Position numbers and translations under genes: made by a program. A model generated the notes under the pieces. It ran no database searches, was not told the DNA's origin, and was given only the letters and a program-made list of their open reading frames with translations. From assembly GCF_016462545.1 (NCBI RefSeq), contig NZ_JAEMTA010000002.1, forward strand, positions 166,324-230,323: a stretch of DNA of 64,000 nt, read 5' to 3'. This stretch comes from Mycolicibacterium sp. (GTDB taxonomy: Bacteria > Actinomycetota > Actinomycetes > Mycobacteriales > Mycobacteriaceae). Below, piece after piece: positions 1 to 8,904 of this stretch (the first letter of the stretch is position 1; each line of letters begins with the position of its first letter).

Positions 1-201
1 GCGGTGGAAGTCGGGGTGGAACTGCGCATACATGGCGTTGTCGAACGGTGCCTCGATCCACGACATGGCGAAGATGCCGAGGACGAACCACAGGCCGGGG
101 AGAATGCGCCGGCGCTGGTAGCTCAGGTAGGCGAACGTGCCGAGCATGGCGAAGAACACCACCCAGCAGAGAGTTTCGAATACGACGACGCCCCAGTACA
201 T
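1..201 (-). CDS. AveC-like membrane protein, N-terminal part (cut by window edge)
   Basis: The first 67 codons of a leftward gene are present; the rest lies outside the window. The start ATG (199-201) has a good AAGGAG ribosome site upstream. The protein opens with two hydrophobic segments, then the stretch SWIEAPFDNAMYAQFHPDF. This matches in position and character the WQEFYADWGAYLYYNPD stretch of the intact AveC-like protein at 8097-8888. The family is named after the spirocyclase AveC of avermectin synthesis, but mycobacterial members have no proven reaction. Family assignment is by internal comparison; function is unknown. Confidence 0.6.
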   Translation of the reverse strand, partial: MYWGVVVFETLCWVVFFAMLGTFAYLSYQRRRILPGLWFVLGIFAMSWIEAPFDNAMYAQFHPDFHR

Positions 202-328
202 GGTCACGCTCCTTGGATGAAGACCGTCAGCAGTTGCCACGGAGCGTATGACGTCCGTCACAACGCTGTCAAGCGGCCACTTAACTATCTCGGGTTGAGA
301 GCGCTCCGGGAGCGATCAGGGGTCCGAT

Positions 329-991
329 TTACTTCTTGGCGTCTGTCGGCGGCACCGGCTGAAGGCCGTAGACGACGAAGTTGGTGAGCTCGTCGACGAT
401 GACAGACTTGGTCGGCGGTCGTTCGCCATCACCGTAGGTCTCCGGCAGCAGCACGACATTGGTGATGGCCGTGATGATTCCCATCCGCAGGACCAATCCC
501 GGACTCGTCGACGTCAGCTCTCGGCGGCTCAAAAATTCACCCATGGCCGGCCCCATGTCCTGGAGGATGTTCGCAAACCGAACGCCGACCGCAGCGGTAT
601 CGAAATCGGGCGGACGCTCGACGAGAAGGTTCAAAATCGCGCGCGCAAGGCCATGGTGGCTGTCAATCAGATCCACCACCTCACCGACGAAACTGTGGAT
701 GATCTCCTGGTGCGGCTGCGCGCGGAAGTCATCGTTGCGCCGCCAGTCGTCGGTGAAGTGTTGCAGCACCGCAAACAATGGGTTCACGACCGAGGCGAGC
801 ATCAGCTCTGACTTGGACTTGAAGTATCGAAAGATCAAGTTCTCCGAGACACCGGCGTTCTGCGCGATGTCCTTCGTCGTCGTTCCCCGATAGCCGCGCT
901 CGGCGAAGAGCTGCTGAGCGGAATCCAGCAGGTGCTGCTGCGCCGTCCCACGCTTCACGCGGACCTTCATGGCAGGCTGCTGCATCCGCAC
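329..991 (-). CDS. TetR-family transcriptional regulator
   Basis: A 220-residue one-component repressor. The N-terminal helix-turn-helix covers about residues 20-62 (LLDSAQQLFAERGYRGTTT, then KDIAQNAGVSENLIFRYF), followed by a helical ligand-binding domain with no recognisable ligand signature. It lies directly upstream of, and on the same strand as, the AveC-like gene at the window edge (127-bp gap), so it may control that gene or itself. A second possible ATG lies at residue 8. Family call is firm; ligand and targets are unknown. Confidence 0.88.
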   Translation of the reverse strand: MRMQQPAMKVRVKRGTAQQHLLDSAQQLFAERGYRGTTTKDIAQNAGVSENLIFRYFKSKSELMLASVVNPLFAVLQHFTDDWRRNDDFRAQPHQEIIHSFVGEVVDLIDSHHGLARAILNLLVERPPDFDTAAVGVRFANILQDMGPAMGEFLSRRELTSTSPGLVLRMGIITAITNVVLLPETYGDGERPPTKSVIVDELTNFVVYGLQPVPPTDAKK

Positions 992-1080
992 AGCATATTG
1001 GGTCGGCTACCGCTGACACGGTAGGACCAGACACCGCCAAGGGCTGAGGCGCCGTCGCGGACGGCACCCCGTGCTGCCGA

Positions 1081-1599
1081 CTACGGGGACGGAGGCGGGG
1101 GCCGGAAGAAGATCACCAATTGACCGACGCCACCGGCCAAGCCAAGGACGACCGCGATGAGCAACCCGCCCCAGCCTTGAACGTAGTCCCATAATGGCGT
1201 GCCATGAAACACCACGTAGTCGACGCTGAACCGGCCGGCCCCGGTGCCTGCCACCGCGAGCGCTGCAACGGCCAGAATCAGGTTGTACTCCCAGCCTTCC
1301 TTCACGATGAAGAAGCCGTTCTTCCGATGCACCGTCCACGCAGCGACCAGCATCAGTGCGACGAAACCGGCGGACGGAATGGGCGTGAGAAACCCGACCG
1401 CCAACCCGAGGCCACTGGCGACCTCGGTGGTGGCGGCGACTCGGGCGTGGAACATGCCGGGTTTCATGCCGATGCCGTCGAACCATCCTGCAGTGCCCGG
1501 GATTCGGCCGCCGCCGAAGAATTTGTTGTACCCGTGCGCCGCCATCGTCAGGCCGAGTACGACGCGAAGGACGAAGACGGCGAAATCGCAGGCAGTCAC
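1081..1599 (-). CDS. DoxX-family membrane protein
   Basis: A 172-residue integral membrane protein with about four hydrophobic helices. The DoxX pattern is visible: an early LRVVLGLTMAAHGYNKFF segment, and later the HRKNGFF and EGWEYNLIL segments between helices. DoxX-like proteins are small quinone-linked or redox-associated membrane proteins; the exact role is not established. Start is GTG at 1599 without a strong ribosome site. The gene follows the CRP-like gene on the same strand, after about 70 bp of unusually AT-rich DNA. Confidence 0.8.
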   Translation of the reverse strand: MTACDFAVFVLRVVLGLTMAAHGYNKFFGGGRIPGTAGWFDGIGMKPGMFHARVAATTEVASGLGLAVGFLTPIPSAGFVALMLVAAWTVHRKNGFFIVKEGWEYNLILAVAALAVAGTGAGRFSVDYVVFHGTPLWDYVQGWGGLLIAVVLGLAGGVGQLVIFFRPPPPSP

Positions 1600-1669
1600 A
1601 CGAAGGAATTTAGGGCACCCCCGTTCATAATTAGTAATCTGTTTAACGATTTATGGATATTGTCACCGT

Positions 1670-2488
1670 TCAATGGTGCGCACGGTGTCGAAGGCGTTCG
1701 ACGTTGGTGATCACGACGTATTTGACACCTACTTGGATCCACCCGCGTTGGGCGAAGTCTGCGAGTGCCTTGTTGACCGTCTCGCGCGACGCGCCAACCA
1801 GTTGCGCGATCTCCTCTTGGCGTAGGTCGTGTCCCACCCGAATGACGTTGCCGTGGGGAGTGCCGAACCGTTCGGCGAGGTGCAGCAGTTGTTTGGCGAC
1901 TCGGCCGGGTACGTCGGTGAAGATGAGGTCAGCCAAGACGTCGTTGGTGCGGCGCAATCGACGCGCCAGTACCCGAAGCAACTGTTCGGCCATCTCGGGG
2001 CGTTCGGTGATCCACGTGCGCATCGCGTCGCCATCCATCGACGCCGCGCGTACCGCGGTGACGGCGGTGGCGCTCGACGTGCGTGGGCCGGGGTCGAAGA
2101 TGGATAGTTCGCCGAACATGTCCGACGGTCCCAAAAGCGTCAGGACCTCTTCGCGGCCATCTCGGGAACGATTGCCCAGCTTCACCTTTCCGGACAGAAT
2201 GATGTAGAGGCGGTCGCCTTGGTCGCCCTCGACGTACACCGTGTGCCCACGCCGAAAGTCCACTCGTTGCAGCTCCTTGCTGAGCGCGAGTCTCGCGCTA
2301 CTTCCAACCCCTTGGAAGATTCCAGCATTGCGTAACGACGCGTGCACGAGCTCCTCGGCGAAGTCTTCATCGGCGAGCTTCGACGCCTCGGACGAAGACA
2401 GTGCGCCCTCCGCCTCTGGAACGACGTCCTTGGGTGGCGCAGCTCGTTTCGGGAACGCAGTGACCGACTGCCGAATCACTGGCGCCAT
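1670..2488 (-). CDS. CRP/FNR-family cAMP-responsive regulator, paralogue of mycobacterial CRP
   Basis: A 272-residue regulator. A cyclic-nucleotide-binding beta-roll (about residues 55-165) carries the phosphate-binding cassette [16 protein letters not shown]. It is followed by the dimer helix ([13 protein letters not shown]) and a winged HTH with [19 protein letters not shown]. These stretches are nearly identical to M. tuberculosis CRP (Rv3676) as recalled, but this protein has an extra N-terminal arm of about 48 residues and diverges at the C-terminus. The reading frame is open back to 2584; ATG 2488 is preferred because GAGGAA lies upstream and the gene then starts 13 bp after the upstream acyl-CoA dehydrogenase stop, suggesting one transcript. 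cAMP binding is inferred. Confidence 0.88.
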   Translation of the reverse strand: MAPVIRQSVTAFPKRAAPPKDVVPEAEGALSSSEASKLADEDFAEELVHASLRNAGIFQGVGSSARLALSKELQRVDFRRGHTVYVEGDQGDRLYIILSGKVKLGNRSRDGREEVLTLLGPSDMFGELSIFDPGPRTSSATAVTAVRAASMDGDAMRTWITERPEMAEQLLRVLARRLRRTNDVLADLIFTDVPGRVAKQLLHLAERFGTPHGNVIRVGHDLRQEEIAQLVGASRETVNKALADFAQRGWIQVGVKYVVITNVERLRHRAHH

Positions 2489-2501
2489 GGACAGCCGTTC
2501 C

Positions 2502-4667
2502 TCACTTGGCCAGCGGATCACGCGGGAGGCCGAGTAGTCGTTCGGCGATGGTGTTCCGCATGATCTCCGACGTCCCACCGGCAATGGTGAGGCATCGTGC
2601 GTACAGATAGGCGTGCGTCAACCCCGGTGTCTGGCCGACTACTGCAGCGGAGCCGGCGAGTTCCAATCCCAGTTCGGTGACGTGTTGAGAGTTCTCGGCC
2701 GTAAGGAGCTTGGTGACGTTCGCCTCGGGGCCCGGTTGGGCTCCGATGATGGCTCGGCTGGCCTGACGCAGGTTGAGCAACCGCAGGGTGTGCGTCTCCG
2801 CGATCACCTCGCCGGTGCGGCGCGTCCAACTCTGTGCCACGGGGCCGGGGGCACCATCGAGGAACTTGATCAAGTCGTCGGAGCTAACGGCGATGGTGCC
2901 CGAACCGCCGCCGATCGACACCCGCTCGTTGCCCAGGGTGGCTCGAGCCACCAACCAGCCACGCCCCTCCTCGCCGACGACGTCGGAGTCGGGCACGAAG
3001 ACGTCGTCGAAGAAGACCTCGTTGAATAGTGCGTCGCCGGTGATCTCCCGTAGTGGCTTGATGGTCACCCCGGGGGAGCCGAGGTCGATGGCCATCATGG
3101 TGACCGCGGAATGCTTGGGTGCGTCGGGGTCGGTGCGCACGGTGGCCAGACCCCACTGGCATTCGTGGGCCAGGCTGGTCCACACCTTTTGCCCGGTGAC
3201 TCGCCAGCCCCCGTCGACCCGCTTGGCTGACGTTCGGACCGCCGCGGCATCGGACCCTGCGCCGGGCTCGGAGAATAGTTGGCACCAATTGATCCGCCCG
3301 CGGATGGCGTCGTCGACCCAGCGTTCGCGTTGATCGTCGGTGCCGGCTTGGGCGATGGTCAACATCACCCACCCGGTGATGCCTAGCTCGGGCAACTCGA
3401 CGCCATCGAACTCCTGCTCGATCACCAGCTGTTCGACGGCGTCGGCCTGTCGACCCCACGGCCTGGGCCAGTGCGGGACCAGGTAGCCCGAATCCACCAG
3501 GAAGTCACGCTGGGCTGCCGATGGCAGATTGCGCACGTTGGTCACTGCTTCGCGGGCCTGGGCCCGGTAGGCGGTGGCTTCCTCTGGCAACGTGATGGCA
3601 GCTCCCTGCGCGCGACCGGCGCGCTGCGCCTCGACGATGTCGAGCAGGGGGTCCCCGCCATCCGCGGTGATGGCCGCGAGGGTGCGGGCACGACGCAGGT
3701 ACAGGTGCGCCTCGTGTTCCCACGTATAACCGATCCCGCCGTGCAGCTGAACGTTCTTCTGCGCGTTGAAGATCTGCGTACGGATTGCATGCGATGCAGC
3801 GACTGCACCGGGGAACCACGCGCTCTCCAGGTCGTCGGCGCGGGCGGCGTCCCACGTCGCCGCGGTAGTTTGTTCGGCGTTGATGAGCATGTCGGCCAGG
3901 TGGTGTTTGACGGCTTGGAACGTCCCGATGGCGCGTCCGAACTGTTCGCGAACCTTTGCATACTCGGTCGCGGCCTCCAGACAGGCCCAGCTGGAGCCGG
4001 CTGCCTCGGCCGACGACAGGATCCGAAACAGGGTCGTGACACTGCTGGCAGCGCCCCGCAGCACGTGATCCTCGTCGAGCGTCACGCCATTCAGCAAGAC
4101 GGTGCCAGCGCTCCGCGTCGTGTCCAGGGCCGGCAGGGCGGTCACGGTGACACCGTCGGCGTGGGCGTCGACCACCACGACGTCGTTGCCGGCCACGATG
4201 ACCAGTACGTCGGCGTCGGGGGCGCCCAGCACGACGCCGCTTTCACCGGTGACGACTCCGGAGGAGTCGGCGACGACCGAACCGTGCAGGCCGACGGCGC
4301 CGACCGTGCTTCCGTCGGCCAGGCCGGGAAGCAGTTGAGCGCGAAGGGAGTCCGCAGCGCCGCGATCGATGGCGAACGACGCGGCCACGGTGGGAAGGAA
4401 CGGACCGGGGCAGAGGACCCGCCCTTGCGCCTCCAGGACGATGGCCAGTTCCTCGATGCCGAAGCCGGAGCCGCCGAACTCCTCGACGATCGCGAGTCCG
4501 TTCCAGCCCAGTTGGGCGGTGGCCGACCAGATGTCTTCGGGGTGTGCCGGCCCGCCGTCCAGGGTCGCGCGTGCCGCAGCCAGGCTCTCGTGTCGGGAGA
4601 GGTGTCTGGCGGCGGAATCCGCGAGCTCGCGGTGCTCCTCGGTGATGGCCAAGGCTGAAGAGCTCAC
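2502..4667 (-). CDS. Double-domain acyl-CoA dehydrogenase (FadE6/FadE34 type)
   Basis: A 721-residue flavoprotein made of two fused acyl-CoA dehydrogenase units, about twice the usual length. The N-terminal unit (about 1-340) shows [20 protein letters not shown] and [13 protein letters not shown]. The C-terminal unit (about 370-721) shows [24 protein letters not shown] and the ending [20 protein letters not shown]. Such fusions in mycobacteria catalyse alpha,beta-dehydrogenation of acyl-CoA thioesters; FadE34-like members act on steroid side chains, but the substrate here cannot be read. It is upstream of and probably cotranscribed with the CRP-like gene, and divergent from a TetR gene that may regulate it. 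Confidence 0.9.
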   Translation of the reverse strand: MSSSALAITEEHRELADSAARHLSRHESLAAARATLDGGPAHPEDIWSATAQLGWNGLAIVEEFGGSGFGIEELAIVLEAQGRVLCPGPFLPTVAASFAIDRGAADSLRAQLLPGLADGSTVGAVGLHGSVVADSSGVVTGESGVVLGAPDADVLVIVAGNDVVVVDAHADGVTVTALPALDTTRSAGTVLLNGVTLDEDHVLRGAASSVTTLFRILSSAEAAGSSWACLEAATEYAKVREQFGRAIGTFQAVKHHLADMLINAEQTTAATWDAARADDLESAWFPGAVAASHAIRTQIFNAQKNVQLHGGIGYTWEHEAHLYLRRARTLAAITADGGDPLLDIVEAQRAGRAQGAAITLPEEATAYRAQAREAVTNVRNLPSAAQRDFLVDSGYLVPHWPRPWGRQADAVEQLVIEQEFDGVELPELGITGWVMLTIAQAGTDDQRERWVDDAIRGRINWCQLFSEPGAGSDAAAVRTSAKRVDGGWRVTGQKVWTSLAHECQWGLATVRTDPDAPKHSAVTMMAIDLGSPGVTIKPLREITGDALFNEVFFDDVFVPDSDVVGEEGRGWLVARATLGNERVSIGGGSGTIAVSSDDLIKFLDGAPGPVAQSWTRRTGEVIAETHTLRLLNLRQASRAIIGAQPGPEANVTKLLTAENSQHVTELGLELAGSAAVVGQTPGLTHAYLYARCLTIAGGTSEIMRNTIAERLLGLPRDPLAK

Positions 4668-4842
4668 GGTCGGTTCCTCCTGCGATCGGTGCGCACGTTG
4701 CCCGGTCGATCAAATGCGTCATATATTTATACCTTTTGGATGGGGTGACGAACCTGTCTGACACATTTGGTCACAATGTTGGGTTCGCCACACCCCTAAA
4801 CCGCGAGTCGGACGTTGTCAAGGGTCGCTAAGCTATGTCGCC
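4668..4842. promoter_or_regulatory. Divergent intergenic region between acyl-CoA dehydrogenase and TetR genes
   Basis: The only gap between two diverging genes, so it should hold both promoters. It contains an AT-rich stretch (about 4719-4740) and a TGTGA-type half-site (reverse complement of TCACA at 4771-4775). The partner half of a CRP palindrome is poor, so CRP control is only a suggestion. No clear TetR palindrome was identified. Confidence 0.35.
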
Positions 4843-5478
4843 ATGACCGCGGAGCCAGAAACTCACCGGGCAGGCGCCTGGGGTGCTGACCTCCCGTTGA
4901 ACGAGGACGAGGCCCGCGAGCGGCTGCTCGCGGCTGCTGAGGCGTGCTACGCCGAGCGTGGGCCGACCCGCACCCGGATGGGCGACATCGCGCGGAGGGC
5001 GGGCGTCAATCGATCGACTGTCTACTACTACTTCCCGAACAAGGATGCCGTGCTGGTAGCGGCGTTCGTGCGGGCGTTGGCGGGGGTGCTGACCGCGGCC
5101 GAGGAATGCTGGACGACTGACGAACCCTTCCTCGATCAGCTCGTCGCCGCTTGTCTCGTCGGCAACGAGGCTGCCCGGACGTCTCCCACGACGAGGCTCC
5201 TGATCGATGGCGACGAAGTTGGGCACACCTTCCACGCGGCACAGGCTTCTGAACTTTGGCGAGACAGGCTGGCCGGGACCCTGGGTCAACGGATCGCCCG
5301 CGCCGCGGCCGCAGGTGAGGTCCGCGATGATCTCTCACCCGAATCGTTGGCGCGCTGGGTGACCCGGGTCAACTTCAGCCTGATGGCCGAACCGCCGAGT
5401 CCGGAGGACGGCGGCGAGGAAGGCATGCTGCGCCACCTGTTGGCGCGCTCGCTGGAGCCACGACCGAAGAAGGGCTGA
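4843..5478 (+). CDS. TetR-family transcriptional regulator
   Basis: A 211-residue regulator. After a 20-residue arm comes the TetR HTH (about residues 25-70) with ERLLAAAEACYAERGPTRTR and RAGVNRSTVYYYFPNKDAVL, then a helical effector domain ending in a charged tail. Start ATG 4843 is the first in frame. It diverges from the fused acyl-CoA dehydrogenase across 175 bp, the classical arrangement for a local repressor of fatty-acid or steroid catabolic genes. Ligand unknown. Confidence 0.88.
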   Translation: MTAEPETHRAGAWGADLPLNEDEARERLLAAAEACYAERGPTRTRMGDIARRAGVNRSTVYYYFPNKDAVLVAAFVRALAGVLTAAEECWTTDEPFLDQLVAACLVGNEAARTSPTTRLLIDGDEVGHTFHAAQASELWRDRLAGTLGQRIARAAAAGEVRDDLSPESLARWVTRVNFSLMAEPPSPEDGGEEGMLRHLLARSLEPRPKKG

Positions 5479-5499
5479 CGCGGGGTAGGGCTGGGCTTC

Positions 5500-6339
5500 C
5501 TAGCTCTCCGCGGGCCACTGAGCGGCATCGTGGGCCTCGATGATCCCGGCGAGGCCGGTCGACATTGCGCGGTCGTCGGTCAGCGGTCCCGTGATCGACG
5601 CCATCGCCGCATCGTGAAACGACAGACCCTCGGCGATCAGCGCCGCGGCGGTGATCAAGGTGCGGGTTGACGCAACCTCCCGCAGGCCCGCGTCACTGAC
5701 GCGGCGGATGGCCGTGCCCAGACGAACCAGGGCATCCGCCACCGGCGGGTCGACGTCCGCTTCGTGGCGCACGATCTCGATCTCCACCTCGGGAGGCGGG
5801 AAGTCCATGTCGATGGCCACCATCCGTTGCCGGGTGGAGGATTTCAGATCCTTGAGCACGCTTTGATAGCCGGGGTTGTAGCTGACGACTAGCTGAAAGC
5901 CGTCGGCGGCGGTGATGCGCTCGCCACCGCGGCGTTCGAGATTTAGCTCGCGGCGATGATCGGTCAGGGAGTGGATGACCACGGTGGCGTCTTGGCGTGC
6001 CTCGACGATCTCGTCGAGGTAGCAGATTCCACCTTCGCGCACCGCGCGGGTCAGGGGTCCATCGATCCATTCCGTCGACCCTCCGGTGAGCACGAATCGC
6101 CCGATCAGATCGGACGCCGTCATGTCCTCGTGACAGGACACCGTGTAGAGCGGGACGCCCGCGATGCCGGCGACGTGTTCGACCAGCCGGGTCTTTCCGC
6201 ACCCCGTCGGTCCCTTGAGCATCACGGGAAAACCGCGTCGTCGAGCAGCGAGGAACACCTCCACTTCGTTACCGACGGGTGCGTAGAACGGCGCTGCAGC
6301 ACGGTTGGGTGCAGCGGTCGTACTGTTCTGCTCCGTCAT
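5500..6339 (-). CDS. CbbQ/NorQ-type MoxR AAA+ ATPase
   Basis: A 279-residue AAA+ ATPase. Walker A is GPTGCGKT (residues 43-50) and Walker B is ICYLDEI (about 102-108), followed by a sensor-type VVSYNPGYQS. A C-terminal CbbQ_C-like helical part ends the protein. CbbQ/NorQ proteins work with a VWA partner (CbbO/NorD) to remodel or insert metal into target enzymes such as Rubisco, NO reductase or CO dehydrogenase. The partner lies immediately upstream (6349-8058, 9-bp gap), so the two form an operon. No known client enzyme gene is visible nearby. Confidence 0.9.
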   Translation of the reverse strand: MTEQNSTTAAPNRAAAPFYAPVGNEVEVFLAARRRGFPVMLKGPTGCGKTRLVEHVAGIAGVPLYTVSCHEDMTASDLIGRFVLTGGSTEWIDGPLTRAVREGGICYLDEIVEARQDATVVIHSLTDHRRELNLERRGGERITAADGFQLVVSYNPGYQSVLKDLKSSTRQRMVAIDMDFPPPEVEIEIVRHEADVDPPVADALVRLGTAIRRVSDAGLREVASTRTLITAAALIAEGLSFHDAAMASITGPLTDDRAMSTGLAGIIEAHDAAQWPAES

Positions 6340-6348
6340 GGTTCCTCA

Positions 6349-8058
6349 CTATCCGTTGGGGTTTCGAGGCTTGTTGGCCGCTGCTGCCCGCAGCGCATCG
6401 CGAAAGAGTGGCCGTACGTGCTGAGCCAAGGCTGCCGGAGCGTCGAGCCAGCGGTACGGGACGTCGCCCCAAATCCGGTGCAATGCCTCGGCATCGGTGT
6501 CCGAGGACACACTGATGCAGACGCAGCCCACTCCTAGGGCCGTGGCTTCGTTCAGAGCCCGTCGGGTGTCTTGCTCGGCATAACGTTCCTCGTAGCCGTT
6601 CTCGTAGGGGAATCCGTCACCGATGAGAACCAACAGCATCTGCGATGTCCCGGCCCGCGTCTTCAACAGGTGTGTTGCATGCCGGATGGCGGCGCCCAAA
6701 CGCGTGAATCCGCCGGGTGCCAAAGCCTGCAGTCTGATGCGGGCTGCCCCCTCGTAGCGATCGTCGAAGTCCTTGATCGGCATGAACCGGACCGCGTTTC
6801 GACCTCGGGAATGGAACCCGTACGCCGCGACACGGTTGCCGAGGTCCTCAAGTGCTGCGGTCAGCGTATCGGCCAGTCGGCGCTGCTCGTCGAACACCGT
6901 CCGCCCGCTGCCCGATGCGCCGGTCGACCCGGTGGTATCCAGCAGGATCAGCACGCTGAGGTCGTGTGCGGTGGGGCGGCTGTCCTCGTAGACCCGATCG
7001 TCGCCCCCGAATCCAGTACTACGGTCCACCATGACGTCTACGAGCGCCGTCAGGTCAAGGGTGTCCCCGCGGTCTTGCCTACGGTGGCGTTCGCGGGTCG
7101 AACCCAGCCGCGCGAGTTGGCGGCGCAAAGGCTCATCGAACGTCGTCGTTGCTGGTACCGCGGTAGACGACGCCGGCGGATCGATCTCGCTTACGGTGCA
7201 CCAGTTTTCGCGGTATCTGCCGTATTTGGCATCCCATTCGGGATAGAGCGATCCGGGGTCGAGGGCGCGGCGATGGGCGCCCGCGCCGAAGTTGCGGGCG
7301 GTGACGGGCGTGCCCGGACCCCTTGGACCCAGCCTGCGTCCGACGGCGAACTCGTCGTCGCCATGACGTTGCTCCCCGCGGGGACCCGCGGGTGCGTTGC
7401 TACCACCGAATAGGTCCTTTAGCCGGGACGCCAACGGATTGCGAACGGGGGCAGTGAGGAGGTCGAGCATCCGACTGCGCGGCGAGTCGTCCGCGGCCGT
7501 GTCGAGCGTCTCCAGCAGTGCCTCGTCTGCGCGGGCGATGTTTTGGCTTGCCTGGCCGTTGGGCCGACCCCGTGCGGATGACGTCAGGACGGCGAGCGGT
7601 TTGATCTGTCCGAGCCACGCCGGAGCGGCCGGAGCAATCCGCGTGGGATCGCGCGCCCAGTGCAGTGATTGGCGCGAAGACGAACTGACGGGGCCGTCGT
7701 GCAACACGAGCCGAGATAGCACCGGTGTCGAAAGAATCGATCCAAGCAGGAGGGTGGCACGGGCGGACTCGAATATCAAGTAGCGCTCCGTGAGCGCCCG
7801 GCGCCCGATCAAGCGGCTCAGGACGGCCGGGGTGAGGCTGTCGGCGGCGACCAGAGCGGCCTGTGCGCAGACCGTGAGGACCCCCGATGCGGGTGGCAGA
7901 TGGAGCCGGTGGCCGTCGGTGTGAGCCAGGTCGTCGGAGGGCACGACGACGAGTACCTGCCCGGCTACCGATCGGGCGAGAAGGGCAAACCTCTGCAGAT
8001 CGTCGGCGGCGACTTGACCGACATCACAGTTCTTCTTAGCGTGTAGCAGATCCGACAT
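6349..8058 (-). CDS. NorD/CbbO-type VWA-domain protein
   Basis: A 569-residue protein. A degenerate N-terminal region is followed, in the last about 230 residues, by a von Willebrand A domain beginning LSVLILLDTTGSTG, in which D-T-T-G-S-T forms the MIDAS metal site. This layout is that of NorD/CbbO, the activator subunit paired with NorQ/CbbQ. The frame is open to 8205, but ATG 8058 is preferred because the upstream part would run into the divergent gene's ribosome site; no strong ribosome site precedes either start. Followed after 9 bp by its ATPase partner. Confidence 0.85.
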   Translation of the reverse strand: MSDLLHAKKNCDVGQVAADDLQRFALLARSVAGQVLVVVPSDDLAHTDGHRLHLPPASGVLTVCAQAALVAADSLTPAVLSRLIGRRALTERYLIFESARATLLLGSILSTPVLSRLVLHDGPVSSSSRQSLHWARDPTRIAPAAPAWLGQIKPLAVLTSSARGRPNGQASQNIARADEALLETLDTAADDSPRSRMLDLLTAPVRNPLASRLKDLFGGSNAPAGPRGEQRHGDDEFAVGRRLGPRGPGTPVTARNFGAGAHRRALDPGSLYPEWDAKYGRYRENWCTVSEIDPPASSTAVPATTTFDEPLRRQLARLGSTRERHRRQDRGDTLDLTALVDVMVDRSTGFGGDDRVYEDSRPTAHDLSVLILLDTTGSTGASGSGRTVFDEQRRLADTLTAALEDLGNRVAAYGFHSRGRNAVRFMPIKDFDDRYEGAARIRLQALAPGGFTRLGAAIRHATHLLKTRAGTSQMLLVLIGDGFPYENGYEERYAEQDTRRALNEATALGVGCVCISVSSDTDAEALHRIWGDVPYRWLDAPAALAQHVRPLFRDALRAAAANKPRNPNG

Positions 8059-8085
8059 CGTGACCACTTTTGTAGCACGCACCCC

Positions 8086-8099
8086 AGGAGGCGACTTTG
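8086..8099 (+). promoter_or_regulatory. Strong Shine-Dalgarno and TTG start of the AveC-like gene
   Basis: AGGAGG at 8086-8091 lies five bases before a TTG (8097-8099). There is no better ATG or GTG at the expected N-terminus, so this site decides the start of the downstream gene. Confidence 0.7.
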
Positions 8100-8888
8100 C
8101 CGACCCCGACCGGGTCCATCTTGGCCGCAGGAGCACTTCCTGCGTCGAATGCACCATGGCTGGTAGAGATCGGCGGCTGGATCGCCTTCGTCGCCGTGGC
8201 GGCATGGTTGCTCTTCCGTTGGCGCAAGAATGGCAAGCCCGACACCGCGGCGCTGTTGTTCATTGGCTGCTTTTCTATGTGGTGGCAGGAGTTCTACGCC
8301 GACTGGGGCGCCTACCTCTACTACAACCCCGACCTGGTACTGCTGCCCTGGGGCCAGACGCCCTTCACCACCCCGAACAAGCCGTTGTACGTGCTGGCCG
8401 GATACGGCTGGTTTTATGCGGGTGGCTTTGCGCTCATCCTGTCGTTCTTCCGCTGGTTCCGCGGCCGTTATCCTTCGGCTCCCTACCTCCTCGTGTTGAT
8501 CTTCACCGCGCTGATCCCGTTCTTCCTGTGGAATCTGGTGACCGCCGACGGTGTTTCGTTCCTGACGAACTGGTACCAGTACCTGCACCCGGTCGGCCCG
8601 GCGATCGAGACCCACAAGGGTGGCCTGCCGCTTTTCTACCCCGCGTTCCCGTTCGTGGTATTCGCACCGTTGGTGGTGTTCAGCCTTGATCGGCGTAGCG
8701 ACGACGGGCGCACCTGGTTCGAACGACTACTCGGTGTCAAGCCGATGGTGACCGGCTGGGTTCAGCGTGCGCATCAGATCGTGGCATGGATCTTCGGGAT
8801 GAACCTGATGTATGCGGTCTGTCTGACGATCCCGTTGGTGCTCATCCGGATCCTGTTCCTGCCAGACAATCCGTGGGTGCCCAATTAG
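8097..8888 (+). CDS. AveC-family (spirocyclase-like) membrane protein
   Basis: A 263-residue polytopic membrane protein with about six hydrophobic segments. Segments include WWQEFYADWGAYLYYNPDL, YVLAGYGWFYAGGFAL, a FYPAFPFVVFAPLVVFSLD helix and the C-terminal MNLMYAVCLTIPLVLIR. AveC of Streptomyces avermitilis shapes the avermectin spiroketal; homologues are common in mycobacterial catabolic islands with unproven function. TTG start with perfect AGGAGG. It is divergent from the NorD-like gene and 16 bp upstream of a phosphotransferase-like gene. A similar gene is cut at the window start and a decayed copy lies near 11 kb. Confidence 0.8.
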   Translation: MPTPTGSILAAGALPASNAPWLVEIGGWIAFVAVAAWLLFRWRKNGKPDTAALLFIGCFSMWWQEFYADWGAYLYYNPDLVLLPWGQTPFTTPNKPLYVLAGYGWFYAGGFALILSFFRWFRGRYPSAPYLLVLIFTALIPFFLWNLVTADGVSFLTNWYQYLHPVGPAIETHKGGLPLFYPAFPFVVFAPLVVFSLDRRSDDGRTWFERLLGVKPMVTGWVQRAHQIVAWIFGMNLMYAVCLTIPLVLIRILFLPDNPWVPN

Positions 8889-8904
8889 CCGCGCCGAGCC
8901 CGCG

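Noticed and set aside
1600..1669. AT-rich gap between DoxX and CRP-like genes as a possible operator or terminator
   Set aside because: No clean inverted repeat or T-run could be supported by eye.
4750..4790. Possible CRP binding site upstream of the fused acyl-CoA dehydrogenase
   Set aside because: Only one TGTGA half-site is good; the opposite half does not match, so it is not reported as an operator.
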